Source: Paenibacillus pectinilyticus
GTDB taxonomy: Bacteria > Bacillota > Bacilli > Paenibacillales > NBRC-103111
NCBI RefSeq assembly: GCF_001700435.1
Contig: NZ_LYPC01000027.1
Location: 372,380-436,379, forward strand
Direction of reading: 5' to 3'
DNA length: 64,000 nt
Shown here: positions 42,760-52,136 of the stretch, piece by piece
How positions within the stretch are numbered: position 1 is the first letter of the stretch
Layout of the letters: every line of letters begins with the position of its first letter
Program-made: the position numbers and the translations under genes
The notes under the pieces: generated by a model
Databases searched by the model: none
Told to the model about the DNA's origin: nothing
What the model saw: the letters and a program-made list of their open reading frames with translations, nothing else

Positions 42760-44028
42760 TTGGAATCCAGACAAGAACGACATGGTAGATCGAAAAAAGA
42801 TCCAAAGCCGAGCAAAAAACCTTCACTTAAATTCATAGGTGGTTTCTCGCTTGCTGCGGTTGCTTGTTTTGCTGTTGGGATTGGGGCTTCTTATTTGACC
42901 TCACATTCCAATCCGGTGGAAGAGGATGGGGCTGCCCCGTCACCGATTGCAGTAGTATCAGCCCAACCGACATCGTCCACAGGGAATGCGAATGCAGGCG
43001 TAAAGGCTAGTCCTTCAGCATCGAGTGCTGTTACACCAACGCCAGTACCTACGGGAAATGCTGCGATAGGGAAGCCAGATGGATCTGGCACGCAAGTGAA
43101 GTTAACTTTTGTGGGTGATGTGATTATGGCCTCCAAAGTGGAAGATATTTTAAAGCAAAAAGGCTATGATTATCCCTATTCGAATGTAAAAGATTTTTTA
43201 ACTAAGCCGGATTTTACAATTGCCAATTTGGAAACGCCGATCACAACAAGAGGTACTGTTCAATCCAAAGAATATGTCTATCGTTCTTCACCCTTGGCAC
43301 TGCCACCTCTCAAAGAGGCCGGTGTTGATATCGTGAATCTAGCGAATAATCATGTGATGGATTATGGGTCAGATGGTTTGTTGGATACGATGAGTGCGCT
43401 GGATGAAATAGGAATTAAGCGTGTTGGAGCAGGTAAGGATAAGACAGAAGCTTATCAACCCGTGATGGTGGAGAAAGACGGCATCAAGATCGCAGTTTTT
43501 GGCTTCAGCCGTGTCGTTCCAGAAGGATCTTGGAAAGCTGCCGCTGGACATCCCGGAGTTGCAGAGACCTACGACTATAAGCCGCCCGTTGAAGCGATTC
43601 AGAAAGCCAAAGCTACAGCAGATCTCGTTGTCGTCGTGGCTCACTGGGGTGTAGAACGCGATGATAATCCGGATAAATATCAGAAGGAGCTCGCACATCG
43701 CTATATTGACGCTGGTGCTGATCTCGTAGTGGGTGGACATCCGCATGTGATGCAAGGCTTTGAGCAATACAAGGGCAAATGGATTGCCTACAGCCTTGGC
43801 AATTTTATCTTTACAACGAATGACACCCCCAAAACCTGGGAAACGGTTATTATGGAAGCAGCTTGCACGAAGGATAAGTCCTGCGATATTCATCTAGTTC
43901 CGATTTTGACGAAATCAGCGTTACCAACGCTGATGAATGCGGAGGATGGCACGAAGCTATTTCAACGGTTAAGTCAGATTTCTATCGGTGCTACAATCGA
44001 TGCGCAAGGAAATGTCAGCAAGAAATAA
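42760..44028 (+). CDS. CapA family protein, membrane anchored
   Basis: 422 residues with a TTG start after AAGGGGAAGG. A basic N-terminus, one membrane helix (about 27-47), a Pro/Ser/Thr/Ala linker, then the PGA_cap domain (about 110-370) with VGDVIMAS, NLETPI, NLANNHVMDYG and GGHPHVMQG, typical of the metallophosphatase-like CapA fold. CapA (PgsA) supports export of poly-gamma-glutamate, but no capBC or ligase is adjacent, so it is likely a stand-alone wall-associated homologue. Confidence 0.9.
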   Translation: MESRQERHGRSKKDPKPSKKPSLKFIGGFSLAAVACFAVGIGASYLTSHSNPVEEDGAAPSPIAVVSAQPTSSTGNANAGVKASPSASSAVTPTPVPTGNAAIGKPDGSGTQVKLTFVGDVIMASKVEDILKQKGYDYPYSNVKDFLTKPDFTIANLETPITTRGTVQSKEYVYRSSPLALPPLKEAGVDIVNLANNHVMDYGSDGLLDTMSALDEIGIKRVGAGKDKTEAYQPVMVEKDGIKIAVFGFSRVVPEGSWKAAAGHPGVAETYDYKPPVEAIQKAKATADLVVVVAHWGVERDDNPDKYQKELAHRYIDAGADLVVGGHPHVMQGFEQYKGKWIAYSLGNFIFTTNDTPKTWETVIMEAACTKDKSCDIHLVPILTKSALPTLMNAEDGTKLFQRLSQISIGATIDAQGNVSKK

Positions 44029-44048
44029 CAAAGGGAGTTCAACTTACC

Positions 44049-44675
44049 ATGACAACTATGATAAGAAATATTTATTGCGTTGGACGTAACTATCGCGCGC
44101 ATGCCGCAGAACTTGGGAATGATGTGCCAGATCAACCAATGATTTTTACCAAGCCTACACATGCATTGGCAGCTATTGATGGGGGGGCCTTGGCACTTCC
44201 CAGTGATCAAGGTGAAATCCATTATGAAACTGAATTAGTCTTACATATTGCAAAGCCTTATACGGAAGGCGTTAAAGTCGATGAAATCGTGGATCAGTAT
44301 GCACTTGGCATTGATTTCACACTTCGTGATGTACAGAACGTCATTAAGAAAAAGGGTCAGCCATGGCTACCTGCCAAAGGTTTCCTGAAGTCAGCGCCGA
44401 TCACTGCGTTTCGACCATTCCCAGGAGCATCCCAATTGACAGAGTCGAACTTCCAGCTTCGTAAGAATGGGCAAGTTGTGCAGGATGGCAACATCGGTTT
44501 GATGATTTTCGATCTTCAGACCCTCATTGATTATATTGCGAAGCACTATGGACTGGGTCCTGGCGACATTATTTATACGGGAACACCTGAAGGTGTAGGC
44601 CCTGTGAAGGATGGCGACCACGTAGAACTTCTCTGGGGAGAAGAGTCTTTCGGCCACTTTACCGTTACGCTATAA
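44049..44675 (+). CDS. Fumarylacetoacetate hydrolase family protein
   Basis: 208 residues. FAH fold with metal ligands in HYETELVLHI and later ALGIDFTLRDVQN; ends in GTPEGVGPVKDGD. Members hydrolyse or decarboxylate acyl pyruvates (oxaloacetate decarboxylase, acylpyruvase). GGGAG stands 11 bases before ATG. It starts 20 bases after the CapA gene. Confidence 0.93.
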   Translation: MTTMIRNIYCVGRNYRAHAAELGNDVPDQPMIFTKPTHALAAIDGGALALPSDQGEIHYETELVLHIAKPYTEGVKVDEIVDQYALGIDFTLRDVQNVIKKKGQPWLPAKGFLKSAPITAFRPFPGASQLTESNFQLRKNGQVVQDGNIGLMIFDLQTLIDYIAKHYGLGPGDIIYTGTPEGVGPVKDGDHVELLWGEESFGHFTVTL

Positions 44676-44680
44676 AAATG

Positions 44681-44725
44681 AAGGGCAGTCTTCTAGGGTC
44701 ATATTGACCAAGGAGGCTGCCCTTT
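44681..44725. terminator. Terminator between convergent genes
   Basis: GGGCAG pairs with CTGCCC with an inner GGGTCA/TGACC stem, followed by TTTC; also usable from the minus strand. Confidence 0.8.
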
Positions 44726-44753
44726 CTATATGATAAATAAGAAGTGCTATGTA

Positions 44754-45941
44754 CTACATCTCCGTTGGATCGGCTAAAGCCGCATCCGAATAGCGTTCAC
44801 GTACCTGCAGAATCGCTGGCAGTTGTTTGAAAAAGGCATCTACAACAGCAGGATCGAAATGTTCTCCACGCTCTTCATGGAACAAATTGAGGATCCGATC
44901 AAGCTCCCAGGCTTGTTTGTAGACGCGTTCACTGCCAAGGGCATCGAAGACATCGGCAATGGCTGTTATACGTCCATAGATGTGGATATCTTCGCCTTTA
45001 ATTCCGCGTGGATAACCACGGCCATTCCACTTTTCATGATGCTCATAGGCAACGACAGCCGCTGTTTTGAGAATATGGCGAGTGGAGTTGCGAAGCAAAT
45101 TGTAGCCAATCAAGGTGTGATTCTGCATGAGCTTAAATTCTTCATCTGTCAGCTTGCCAGGTTTATTCAGAACGGCATCAGGAATGGCCACCTTGCCGAT
45201 ATCATGCATCGGCGAAGCCATTTTGAGAAGCTCTGCTTCGTCCTGACTCAGGCCCAGACCTAGCGCTAAGAGATAGGAATATTCAGCTACGCGCTTCACA
45301 TGATTCCCTGTCTCTTTGGATCGGCTTTCACCAATTTCTCCCATCCGGAAAATAATTTCTTTCTGCGTTTCTTCAATTTCGTTCGTCAGGAGCGCAGATT
45401 CGAGTGATTTGCCAGCATAGGAGGAAGCAAGTGTTAAATACTCCATGTCCTTGTCGGAGAATTGCTCACTCGCCGTTAGCTTATTGATGGCTTGATAGGC
45501 CCCCATAATCTCACCTTGGCTATTCCGGAAGGGAATGACCATTAAAGCCTTCGTGCGGTAACCCGTTTGTTGATCCGTGCGCATAGCGCCATTTTGCAGA
45601 TAGGATTTGTATTCTTCGTTCGTATAAGCATCATGGATGAAAACAGCTTGATCATTCGTAACTGCGTAGCCAACAAGGCCGGCAGATTTCGGAATCCGAA
45701 TTTCATCCAAACCATGGGCCACTTTGGACCAGAGCTCATTTTTCTGTGTATCAAGCAGCCAGACGGTACATCGATCGGAGACGATCATCTCTCGGCCCAT
45801 ATCAGCCATCAGCATAAGTACATTATCCAGTATACGTTCATTAGCAATCTTGGAGGCATAGTCGAAAATGACACGTAGCATTTCCTCGGGCTCCAGGTCT
45901 CTTTTGAAACGGGATGGGGTAGTGAATTGATCTTGCTCCAT
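44754..45941 (-). CDS. HD-GYP phosphodiesterase with GAF domain
   Basis: 395 residues. An N-terminal GAF domain (about 30-175) that senses a small ligand or redox state, then an HD-GYP domain (about 195-370) with MHDIGKVAIPDAVLNKPG and HHEKWNGRGYPRGIKG. HD-GYP enzymes hydrolyse c-di-GMP to pGpG or GMP. AGGAGG stands before ATG. It lies about 7 kb from the c-di-GMP riboswitch; both belong to the same signalling network. Confidence 0.95.
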   Translation of the reverse strand: MEQDQFTTPSRFKRDLEPEEMLRVIFDYASKIANERILDNVLMLMADMGREMIVSDRCTVWLLDTQKNELWSKVAHGLDEIRIPKSAGLVGYAVTNDQAVFIHDAYTNEEYKSYLQNGAMRTDQQTGYRTKALMVIPFRNSQGEIMGAYQAINKLTASEQFSDKDMEYLTLASSYAGKSLESALLTNEIEETQKEIIFRMGEIGESRSKETGNHVKRVAEYSYLLALGLGLSQDEAELLKMASPMHDIGKVAIPDAVLNKPGKLTDEEFKLMQNHTLIGYNLLRNSTRHILKTAAVVAYEHHEKWNGRGYPRGIKGEDIHIYGRITAIADVFDALGSERVYKQAWELDRILNLFHEERGEHFDPAVVDAFFKQLPAILQVRERYSDAALADPTEM

Positions 45942-46135
45942 GTCAGCCTCCTATCGCTTATCCCCTTCATAGTATCATAAATTTGTTTGCTTATGGTTAA
46001 CATTCTGCAAGATTCCCCGAAAAATGTCGAATTTATTTTACAAAAAAAGACGTTTAAGAGACGCAGGAAGTGTATGCTACAATGTAAAATAAGGGAAATG
46101 CATACGAGAAAGTAAAGATGGGGGGAGTTCTGTTG

Positions 46136-46948
46136 ATGGCGTGGGTTTATGGATTCGCAGGGAGCGTAATCATAGCTGGGGCAGCTTATTGGAAGAAATC
46201 CTTATCTAAATCGGGTGTGCTTGCTGCTGTGCTGCTAGGAACAACCATGTATGCGATTGGCAGCCTAGCGTGGTTTGGCACGCTGATTGCTTTTTTCATT
46301 TCATCCAGTGTACTCTCCAAGCTCAAACATGCACGTAAGGCTGCGGCTGAAAGCGGCTATGCCAAAGGTGGCAGGCGAGATGCGGGACAAGTCGCCGCCA
46401 ATGGGGGCGTCGGTTTGTTGTTATGTATTGGAAATGCCATCTGGCCAGAAGCGCTATGGTGGTATGTATATATGGGCGTTATGGCAACGGTGAATGCAGA
46501 TACATGGGCGACAGAAATCGGAGGGATGAGCAGGGCGATTCCTCGATCCATCACTAGTGGAAAACGGGTCACGGCAGGAACATCAGGTGGAATTACGGGG
46601 TTAGGATTATTGGCTTCTCTAGCAGGTGGAGCTTTTATTGGCTTCATCGGGGGCTTATTGCTGCAGGCAGGCGAAACGACAGAAGTGAACAATGCGATTG
46701 TTACCCTCGTCCTTCTTGGTGCAGTCTCTGGACTAGCCGGATCTCTTATCGATTCCTGGTTAGGTGCAACTTTGCAGGTCATGTATCGGTGCCAGGTGTG
46801 TGGCAAAACCATTGAAAAACAGCTTCATTGTGACCAGAAAGCCAAGCAAATCAGCGGACTTCGAGGGATGAGTAACGATATGGTGAACGCGGGTTCCTCC
46901 GTAATTGGAGGTGTAATTTGCCTAGTACTCAGCATGTTACCCCTCTAA
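46136..46948 (+). CDS. DUF92 membrane protein
   Basis: About 270 residues, six or seven hydrophobic helices with Gly/Ala-rich motifs. NADTWATEIG and TAGTSGGITGLGLLASL are characteristic of DUF92/TIGR00297, a family related to phytol and dolichol kinases that use CTP. Near the C-terminus CQVCGKTIEKQLHC may form a zinc site. ATG at 46136 has GGGGGAG upstream. No substrate known. Confidence 0.87.
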   Translation: MAWVYGFAGSVIIAGAAYWKKSLSKSGVLAAVLLGTTMYAIGSLAWFGTLIAFFISSSVLSKLKHARKAAAESGYAKGGRRDAGQVAANGGVGLLLCIGNAIWPEALWWYVYMGVMATVNADTWATEIGGMSRAIPRSITSGKRVTAGTSGGITGLGLLASLAGGAFIGFIGGLLLQAGETTEVNNAIVTLVLLGAVSGLAGSLIDSWLGATLQVMYRCQVCGKTIEKQLHCDQKAKQISGLRGMSNDMVNAGSSVIGGVICLVLSMLPL

Positions 46949-46974
46949 AAAGTGTCTGACGGGTCATGCGGCTT

Positions 46975-47280
46975 TTACATGTTAGGCTCATTGTGGACAA
47001 GCTTCGCATCAGTTGATGTAGCAGAAGGCGGTTCTAAGGCATCGTGTAGCTGTTTCTCGAGTTGTTTCACTTTCCGTTGAAGCTTGTATTGACGTACGAT
47101 TCCGAAGAGACCAACAATTAGACCGCCTAATAACGTGGATGTTAAAATGACGAGAATCAATGGCGTCGAGGTTGTTGCGAACATAAAGTTGACTTGTACG
47201 GGATCTACATTGACGACTGCAAACACCGCGGTAATTAGCGCGAATACTAAAGCACTTATCAGAATCCATTGCATCTTCAT
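46975..47280 (-). CDS. LapA domain (DUF1049) protein
   Basis: About 101 residues: two membrane helices (about 5-25 and 40-62) followed by a coiled-coil-like C-terminal tail (YKLQRKVKQLEKQLHDAL). Homologues are common in Bacillales and not tied to lipopolysaccharide there. Start ATG at 47280 with GAGG 9 bases upstream. It follows a terminator and has its own unit. Confidence 0.87.
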   Translation of the reverse strand: MKMQWILISALVFALITAVFAVVNVDPVQVNFMFATTSTPLILVILTSTLLGGLIVGLFGIVRQYKLQRKVKQLEKQLHDALEPPSATSTDAKLVHNEPNM

Positions 47281-47301
47281 AGGCTGCATCCTCTCATTTA
47301 G

Positions 47302-47337
47302 AAAAAAGGTTGAAAGCCTCTGCTTTCAACCTTTTTC
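47302..47337 (-). terminator. Terminator of the pepF gene
   Basis: AAAAAGGTTGAAAGC pairs with GCTTTCAACCTTTTT around a 4-base loop, a perfect long stem downstream of the oligopeptidase stop. Confidence 0.9.
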
Positions 47338-47383
47338 TTATCAAGATAGCCGCCACCAACTGTGGGGCGACTTCTATTCTTTC

Positions 47384-49174
47384 TTACTTCGTAAGCTCTT
47401 CCATCTGATCCAGCAAAGAGCTGAATACGCTCATCGCTTGCTTGATCGGCTCTGGTGTAGACATATCTACGCCTGCCTTCTTCAGAATGTTCAGCGAGTA
47501 ATCGCTGCCGCCGCTTTTGAGGAAGCCCAGGTAACGATCAACAGCTGGTTGACCTTCATCTAGAATCTGCTTCGCGAAGCTAGTTGCCGCCGAGAAACCT
47601 GTCGCATATTTATACACATAGAAGCTGTTGTAGAAGTGAGGAATGCGTGCCCATTCCATCTCGATATCTTGATCCACGACCATGTCGTTGCCATGGTACA
47701 GCTTATTCAAACCATAGTAGATTTCACTAAACTCTTGCGGAGTGAGGGACTCGCCTTCTTCGGCTTTCTCATGTGTAATCATTTCGAATTCCGCAAACAT
47801 CGTTTGGCGGAAAACGGTTGTACGGAACTGATCCGCGTAGTACGTAAGCAGGTACATTTTTTCCTTCGGATCTGTTACACGTTTCAGAAGGTAATCCATG
47901 AGCAGGGCTTCATTCAACGTAGAAGCGACTTCGGCTAAGAAGATCGTATACTGCGCATAGCGGTACTCTTGGTTCTCATCGGACAAATAGGAATGAATGG
48001 CGTGACCCATTTCATGCGTCAACGTAAACATGCTATTTAAGTTGTCTTTATGGTTGAGAAGCACGTAAGGATGAGTGCCGTAAGCGCCCCAGCTATAAGC
48101 ACCATTGCGTTTGTTCTTGTTCTCATAAACATCGATCCAGTGATTATCGAAGCCGTCTTGAAGAATTTTCAAGTAATTTTCACCTAGCGGAGCCAAGCTT
48201 TTCTTGATTTCTTCTTTCGCTTGCTGGTACGTGATATCCATTTTGAATTCTTCAATTAGCGGTGCAAATAGGTCATACATATGTAACTCATCGACCTTGA
48301 GCAGCTTTTTACGGAGTTTGAGATACCGTTGCAGCTGTGGCAAGGATTCATGAATGGTAGAAATTAAGTTCGTATACACTTCTTTCTTGATATTGTCACC
48401 GAAGAGGGTGGATTCAAGAACAGAAGGGTAATGGCGTGCTTTTGCATAAAAAATGTTTTTGTTGATGTTCGCACTTAGTGTTGCGCCAATCGTATTCCGG
48501 TTATTGCGGTATGTTTCATACACGGCTTTAAACGCATTTTTCCGAACTTCCGGATCACGGCTCTCTAGGAATTGGATGTAGCTGCCGTGTGTAAGCTCGA
48601 CTTCTTCACCTTTTTCGTTCTTCACCTTCGGGAATTTGAGATCCGCATTGTTCAGCATGCCAAAGATTGTGCTAGGCGCGCCAGCCATCGTTCCCGCTTG
48701 AGCAAGAAGTGCTTCTTGTTCTTTGCTTAATGTATGAGGCTTCTGACGAATCATTTCTTCAAGCGTATCTTTATAAAAAGATAAGGAAGGATCGCTCACA
48801 AGCTGCTGAAGCTTTTCTTCCGAAAGGCTTAGAATTTCAGGAGAAATGAAGGAAGCTGCTTCGCCAACTTCAACACTGAGTTTTTTTGCTTTTTCGGATA
48901 ATGCTTGATAAACAGGTTCAGCTGTATCTTCATGATGCTTCATGTTGGCATAGACGTATAATCTTTCCATTTTCATGGAGAGCTCATCTTCCAACTGGAA
49001 GATTTGCTTCACGGAAGCCGCATCGTTTAGTTTTCCTTGGAAGGCACTGACTTTGCTAAGCGAGCTTTTCACAGCTTGAAATTCCTGATCCCATGCCTTC
49101 TGATCGGCGAATAAATCCTCCAACTGCCAACGGTGCTCGGCTGGTACTTGCTTGCGTTCCAATAATTGAGTCAT
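47384..49174 (-). CDS. pepF: Oligoendopeptidase F (M3 family)
   Basis: 596 residues from the preferred start. The zinc motif is TLTHEMGHAIHS with the third ligand in FLAEVASTLNEALL. It cleaves peptides of 7 to 17 residues. ATG at 49174 has AGGAGGG 5 bases upstream and gives the family's usual N-terminus. The frame is open further: ATG at 49297, preceded by GGGAGCG, adds a stretch that reads as a signal peptide (see findings). So a cytoplasmic and a secreted form are both possible. Confidence 0.9.
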   Translation of the reverse strand: MTQLLERKQVPAEHRWQLEDLFADQKAWDQEFQAVKSSLSKVSAFQGKLNDAASVKQIFQLEDELSMKMERLYVYANMKHHEDTAEPVYQALSEKAKKLSVEVGEAASFISPEILSLSEEKLQQLVSDPSLSFYKDTLEEMIRQKPHTLSKEQEALLAQAGTMAGAPSTIFGMLNNADLKFPKVKNEKGEEVELTHGSYIQFLESRDPEVRKNAFKAVYETYRNNRNTIGATLSANINKNIFYAKARHYPSVLESTLFGDNIKKEVYTNLISTIHESLPQLQRYLKLRKKLLKVDELHMYDLFAPLIEEFKMDITYQQAKEEIKKSLAPLGENYLKILQDGFDNHWIDVYENKNKRNGAYSWGAYGTHPYVLLNHKDNLNSMFTLTHEMGHAIHSYLSDENQEYRYAQYTIFLAEVASTLNEALLMDYLLKRVTDPKEKMYLLTYYADQFRTTVFRQTMFAEFEMITHEKAEEGESLTPQEFSEIYYGLNKLYHGNDMVVDQDIEMEWARIPHFYNSFYVYKYATGFSAATSFAKQILDEGQPAVDRYLGFLKSGGSDYSLNILKKAGVDMSTPEPIKQAMSVFSSLLDQMEELTK

Positions 49175-49481
49175 TGGAGCCCTCCTATCCTTGTTTTGAG
49201 TTTGGGGTAAGCTGGTGGTATCCTTTGCGTGTAAATCAGCGATGGGGATCGTGCTTAGCAGAATTCCCATAGCCGCTGTTACATAAAGAAGGCGCATTGC
49301 GGTCACGCTCCCGGCGTATTCCCATGTGGGATGAACGTACCTGAAATCCCATATCATGGTTTTCACCTAGTATGACCGATTGCGTGTTCAATTATGACCA
49401 CACCTCGAGAGAGATATTCTCATTATACAAAACATTCCACTCCGTCGTCCATTGAGGACGAGCGCTGGGATGGAAGTTAAT

Positions 49482-49664
49482 TCAAGTACCTGCTCGGAAG
49501 AAGCTTAGCAAGATCAGTACGAACGAGATGGAAACCATAACAATCGCCAATAAGGCTAGATACCTTTTCAATTGTGGTGGAAGGCTGTCTTTTCTCATAA
49601 TCAATATGATCGCCAGGCAAAAGGATACAATTACAAAGGTAAGAATAGAGCTAGTATCGGTCAT
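49482..49664 (-). CDS. Small membrane protein, 60 residues
   Basis: Two hydrophobic helices (about 6-23 and 33-56) joined by a basic loop (RKDSLPPQLKR). AAAGGATG precedes ATG. Not recognised, but size, topology and ribosome binding site support a real gene. Confidence 0.65.
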   Translation of the reverse strand: MTDTSSILTFVIVSFCLAIILIMRKDSLPPQLKRYLALLAIVMVSISFVLILLSFFRAGT

Positions 49665-49768
49665 CGAGAAATCATCCTTTTTCCTGTAGAGTATGTCCTA
49701 AGCGAACTACGTAGTTGCTTATACTAGGCATACTACTAGTTTTCGCTATACAAGGTCAAACTCCTTTT

Positions 49769-50599
49769 TCAACCGGCATGCTGCATCGTATCATCGGAGT
49801 CATCGTCTTCTTTAACGAGCATGAGCTTGCCGCGTGCGTCCATTTTGACCGTATAGCGGTCCTCCGGCGAGATTTGTGCTTCTTCACTAAGCTCCTTAGG
49901 GAGCGTTAACTGGCCGCTTTCACCGACACGAACTTGGTAGCCAATCATCTTGGACCATTTGCCTGCACCTAATACGAGTACAATCAATAAACCGATGAAC
50001 AACCACTTACCAAGCGGATTGGACGAGAAGAAGGGTGCTAGGAACTTCTCACCCGTAATCATTTTCCCAGCGGTAAGTGCCAATACGCCTGCGCCGATAT
50101 AAATGATGGAGGGGTACTTTTCAATCCATTTGATGAACAAGGTACTGCCCCAAACAACGATAGGCACACTGACCAGAAGACCAATGATAACAAGGAGAAA
50201 GTTTCCGTGTGAGGCACCAGCAACGGCGATAACATTATCTAATCCCATGACAGCATCAGCAATGATGATCGTGCGGATAGCTCCCCACATGCTGTCCTTC
50301 GCTTGCATATTCTCATGATTCTTCTTCTCGCTAAGAAGCTTATAGGATATCCAGATTAGCAAGATCCCGCCGATTAATAGAAGCCCAGGAATTTTCAGAA
50401 GCGTCACAACAACTAGCGTAGCTAGTGCTCGAATAGCGATGGCACCGATCGTTCCCCATAAAATAACCTTCTGCTGCGTTTCTTTCTTCAAATTACGTGC
50501 AGCCATGCCAATCACAATGGCATTATCACCAGCCAGCACCAAGTCAATGAGAATAATACTGAGCAGTGAGACGAAAAAGCCTGTAGACAACCAATCCAT
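49769..50599 (-). CDS. TerC family membrane protein with C-terminal AbrB-like segment
   Basis: 276 residues. Seven helices with the acidic motifs LVLAGDNAIVIG and ADAVMGLDNVIAVAG characteristic of TerC, which exports Mn2+ in Bacillales (YkoY, MeeF/MeeY). The last 50 residues (VRVGESGQLTLPKEL, then ARGKLMLVKED) resemble the swapped-hairpin AbrB/SpoVT fold, unusual in TerC proteins. Preceded by a yybP-ykoY leader, so expression should rise with manganese. AAGGAGAG precedes ATG. Confidence 0.88.
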   Translation of the reverse strand: MDWLSTGFFVSLLSIILIDLVLAGDNAIVIGMAARNLKKETQQKVILWGTIGAIAIRALATLVVVTLLKIPGLLLIGGILLIWISYKLLSEKKNHENMQAKDSMWGAIRTIIIADAVMGLDNVIAVAGASHGNFLLVIIGLLVSVPIVVWGSTLFIKWIEKYPSIIYIGAGVLALTAGKMITGEKFLAPFFSSNPLGKWLFIGLLIVLVLGAGKWSKMIGYQVRVGESGQLTLPKELSEEAQISPEDRYTVKMDARGKLMLVKEDDDSDDTMQHAG

Positions 50600-50632
50600 A
50601 CGCGAACACTCTCCTTCAAGGTTTTTTGATGC

Positions 50633-50669
50633 AAAAAGAGCCTAACACCTGATGATCGGTGAAGGCTCT
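50633..50669 (-). terminator. Second terminator hairpin in the terC leader
   Basis: On the minus strand AGAGCCT pairs with AGGCTCT around inner ACC/GGT, then TTTTT. Lies after the riboswitch terminator and 34 bases before the terC start. Confidence 0.8.
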
Positions 50670-50676
50670 AATTCAT

Positions 50677-50714
50677 CAAAAAAGACCTTCACCATGAAAC
50701 ATGGCAAAGGTCTT
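50677..50714 (-). terminator. Riboswitch terminator (expression platform)
   Basis: On the minus strand AAGACCTT pairs with AAGGTCTT with an inner CCAT/ATGG stem, followed by TTTTTT. The left arm is the 3' end of the aptamer (AAGACCTTTGCC), so ligand binding and termination exclude each other. Confidence 0.88.
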
Positions 50715-50800
50715 GCTAACAACGTTGTCGTTGCCAATAAAGCCGGGATCTGATGAGGATCCGAATTGACGACTTTACTGTATCAGCTACTCCCCTTTGG
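50703..50800 (-). ncRNA. yybP-ykoY manganese riboswitch
   Basis: Minus-strand sequence begins AAAGGGGAGTAGCTG, contains GTCGTCAATTCGG, CCGGCTTTATTGGCAACGA and ends AGCAAGACCTTTGCC, closely matching the B. subtilis motif. It binds Mn2+ at the junction and frees the terC gene from termination. Confidence 0.95.
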
Positions 50801-50859
50801 AGTGTTACTATGAGTTTATACGTTTATTATATGCGATGCGTTTCAAAATAGAACAATAT

Positions 50860-51105
50860 TTATACTTTTTTGAAAGCATCCATAATGGCTTGCCATTCTT
50901 CTTCCGTGCCATCGAACTTATCTTTGGCAAATCGTTCATTGGCCCAGTGCAGCATGGCAGGCCGTCCAATAAATGTGTGACACTCTTCGCCCCATTGGTC
51001 CGTGATTTCAGTCAGTACGATCTTCGTACCCTGAACCTCAACATTGAGCATGTTCCATTTATCTTTTTTATAAATCGAATGTTTCTTAAAGGGTTGATGC
51101 GACAT
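50860..51105 (-). CDS. Hypothetical protein, 81 residues
   Basis: Starts MSHQPFKKHSIYKKDKW; hydrophilic, mixed alpha/beta by pattern, ending with EEEWQAIMDAFKKV. GAGGAA stands 5 bases before ATG at 51105. No domain recognised. It is located upstream of the riboswitch leader on the same strand, but transcription is probably separate. Confidence 0.65.
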   Translation of the reverse strand: MSHQPFKKHSIYKKDKWNMLNVEVQGTKIVLTEITDQWGEECHTFIGRPAMLHWANERFAKDKFDGTEEEWQAIMDAFKKV

Positions 51106-51292
51106 GATTGTTCCTCGTTTCTGCATTAAGCTTATAGATATAAGCAATCGTATCATAAATAGCCGTATTTTCCAAACAAGCAGGAGGAAATGAACGTGAT
51201 TTTCTTATTGCACATGCGAACTTCTCATGATAAAATCCTCCTAATCCTTTCCAGAGGGAAGGGGTTATGAGCCGAGATGAGGAGAGATGAGC

Positions 51293-51997
51293 ATGGAACA
51301 GAAGCGTGTTTATGAGCAAGTAGGGGTTGCGATGACCTCAAGATCGTATGCCGAGTATGAGAGAATGTTTATGTTACAGACGGACGATTTAAAGGGCAAG
51401 CAGGTGCTGGATGTGGCAGGTGGTGCTTCGTCTTTTACAACGGAAGCGCGTCAGCTAGGGATTGAAGCCATAGCGGCAGATCCACTGTATGAGAAGTCGC
51501 CGGGTGACATTGATGAGCACGGAATGCGAGAGATCGAGCTTGTAGCAGCGAAAATGGCCAAACTGACGGATGTCTATGACTGGACGTTTTATGGGTCTGT
51601 TGCGCAGCATAAGGCGGGGCGGATTCAAGCACTGCAACGATTTGTTGTGGATTTTTCAAGCGAGGATGCTGGATCCAGATACCATACGGCTGCTTTACCA
51701 TCTCTTCCTTTCGAGGGAGGCAGCTTTGATCTTGTGGTGTGCAGCCATTTCCTTTTCCTATATGAAGAACAGTTTGATTATGCGTTTCATTTGGCAGCCA
51801 TTCGCGAATTGCTTCGCGTTTGTAAACCAGGCGGAGAGGTACGCTTGTACCCTCTGATGAGCTTCCGAACCGAAGAATATACGCGACTGAACGACTTGAT
51901 GAGAGAATTGGAAGATAGCGGTTGCAGCGTTCAAAAGAAAGAAGCTAGTCTACCTTTTTTACCGAATTCTCATCAATTTTTAAGCATAAAAAAGTAG
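51293..51997 (+). CDS. Class I SAM-dependent methyltransferase
   Basis: About 234 residues. SAM-binding motif VLDVAGGASSFTTEA, motif III LPFEGGSFDLVVCSH. The middle has an insertion with many charged residues. GAGGAG stands 8 bases before ATG at 51293. Substrate unknown. Confidence 0.85.
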   Translation: MEQKRVYEQVGVAMTSRSYAEYERMFMLQTDDLKGKQVLDVAGGASSFTTEARQLGIEAIAADPLYEKSPGDIDEHGMREIELVAAKMAKLTDVYDWTFYGSVAQHKAGRIQALQRFVVDFSSEDAGSRYHTAALPSLPFEGGSFDLVVCSHFLFLYEEQFDYAFHLAAIRELLRVCKPGGEVRLYPLMSFRTEEYTRLNDLMRELEDSGCSVQKKEASLPFLPNSHQFLSIKK

Positions 51998-52062
51998 CCC
52001 TCTGCATAGTGGAAAACCTTGGTACATCAACAAATTTTAGCTTATCCACCTCGTAATTTCCG

Positions 52063-52091
52063 TTGATTTTTGACCATGCAAATGGTATAAT
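52063..52091 (+). promoter_or_regulatory. Promoter of the cold-shock gene
   Basis: -35 TTGATT (52063-52068), spacer 17, -10 TATAAT (52086-52091), then about 45 bases of leader before the TTG start. Confidence 0.75.
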
Positions 52092-52136
52092 TTCCTTATT
52101 CGTCATAGATGGCGATATTTTTAGGAGGTAGTTCAT

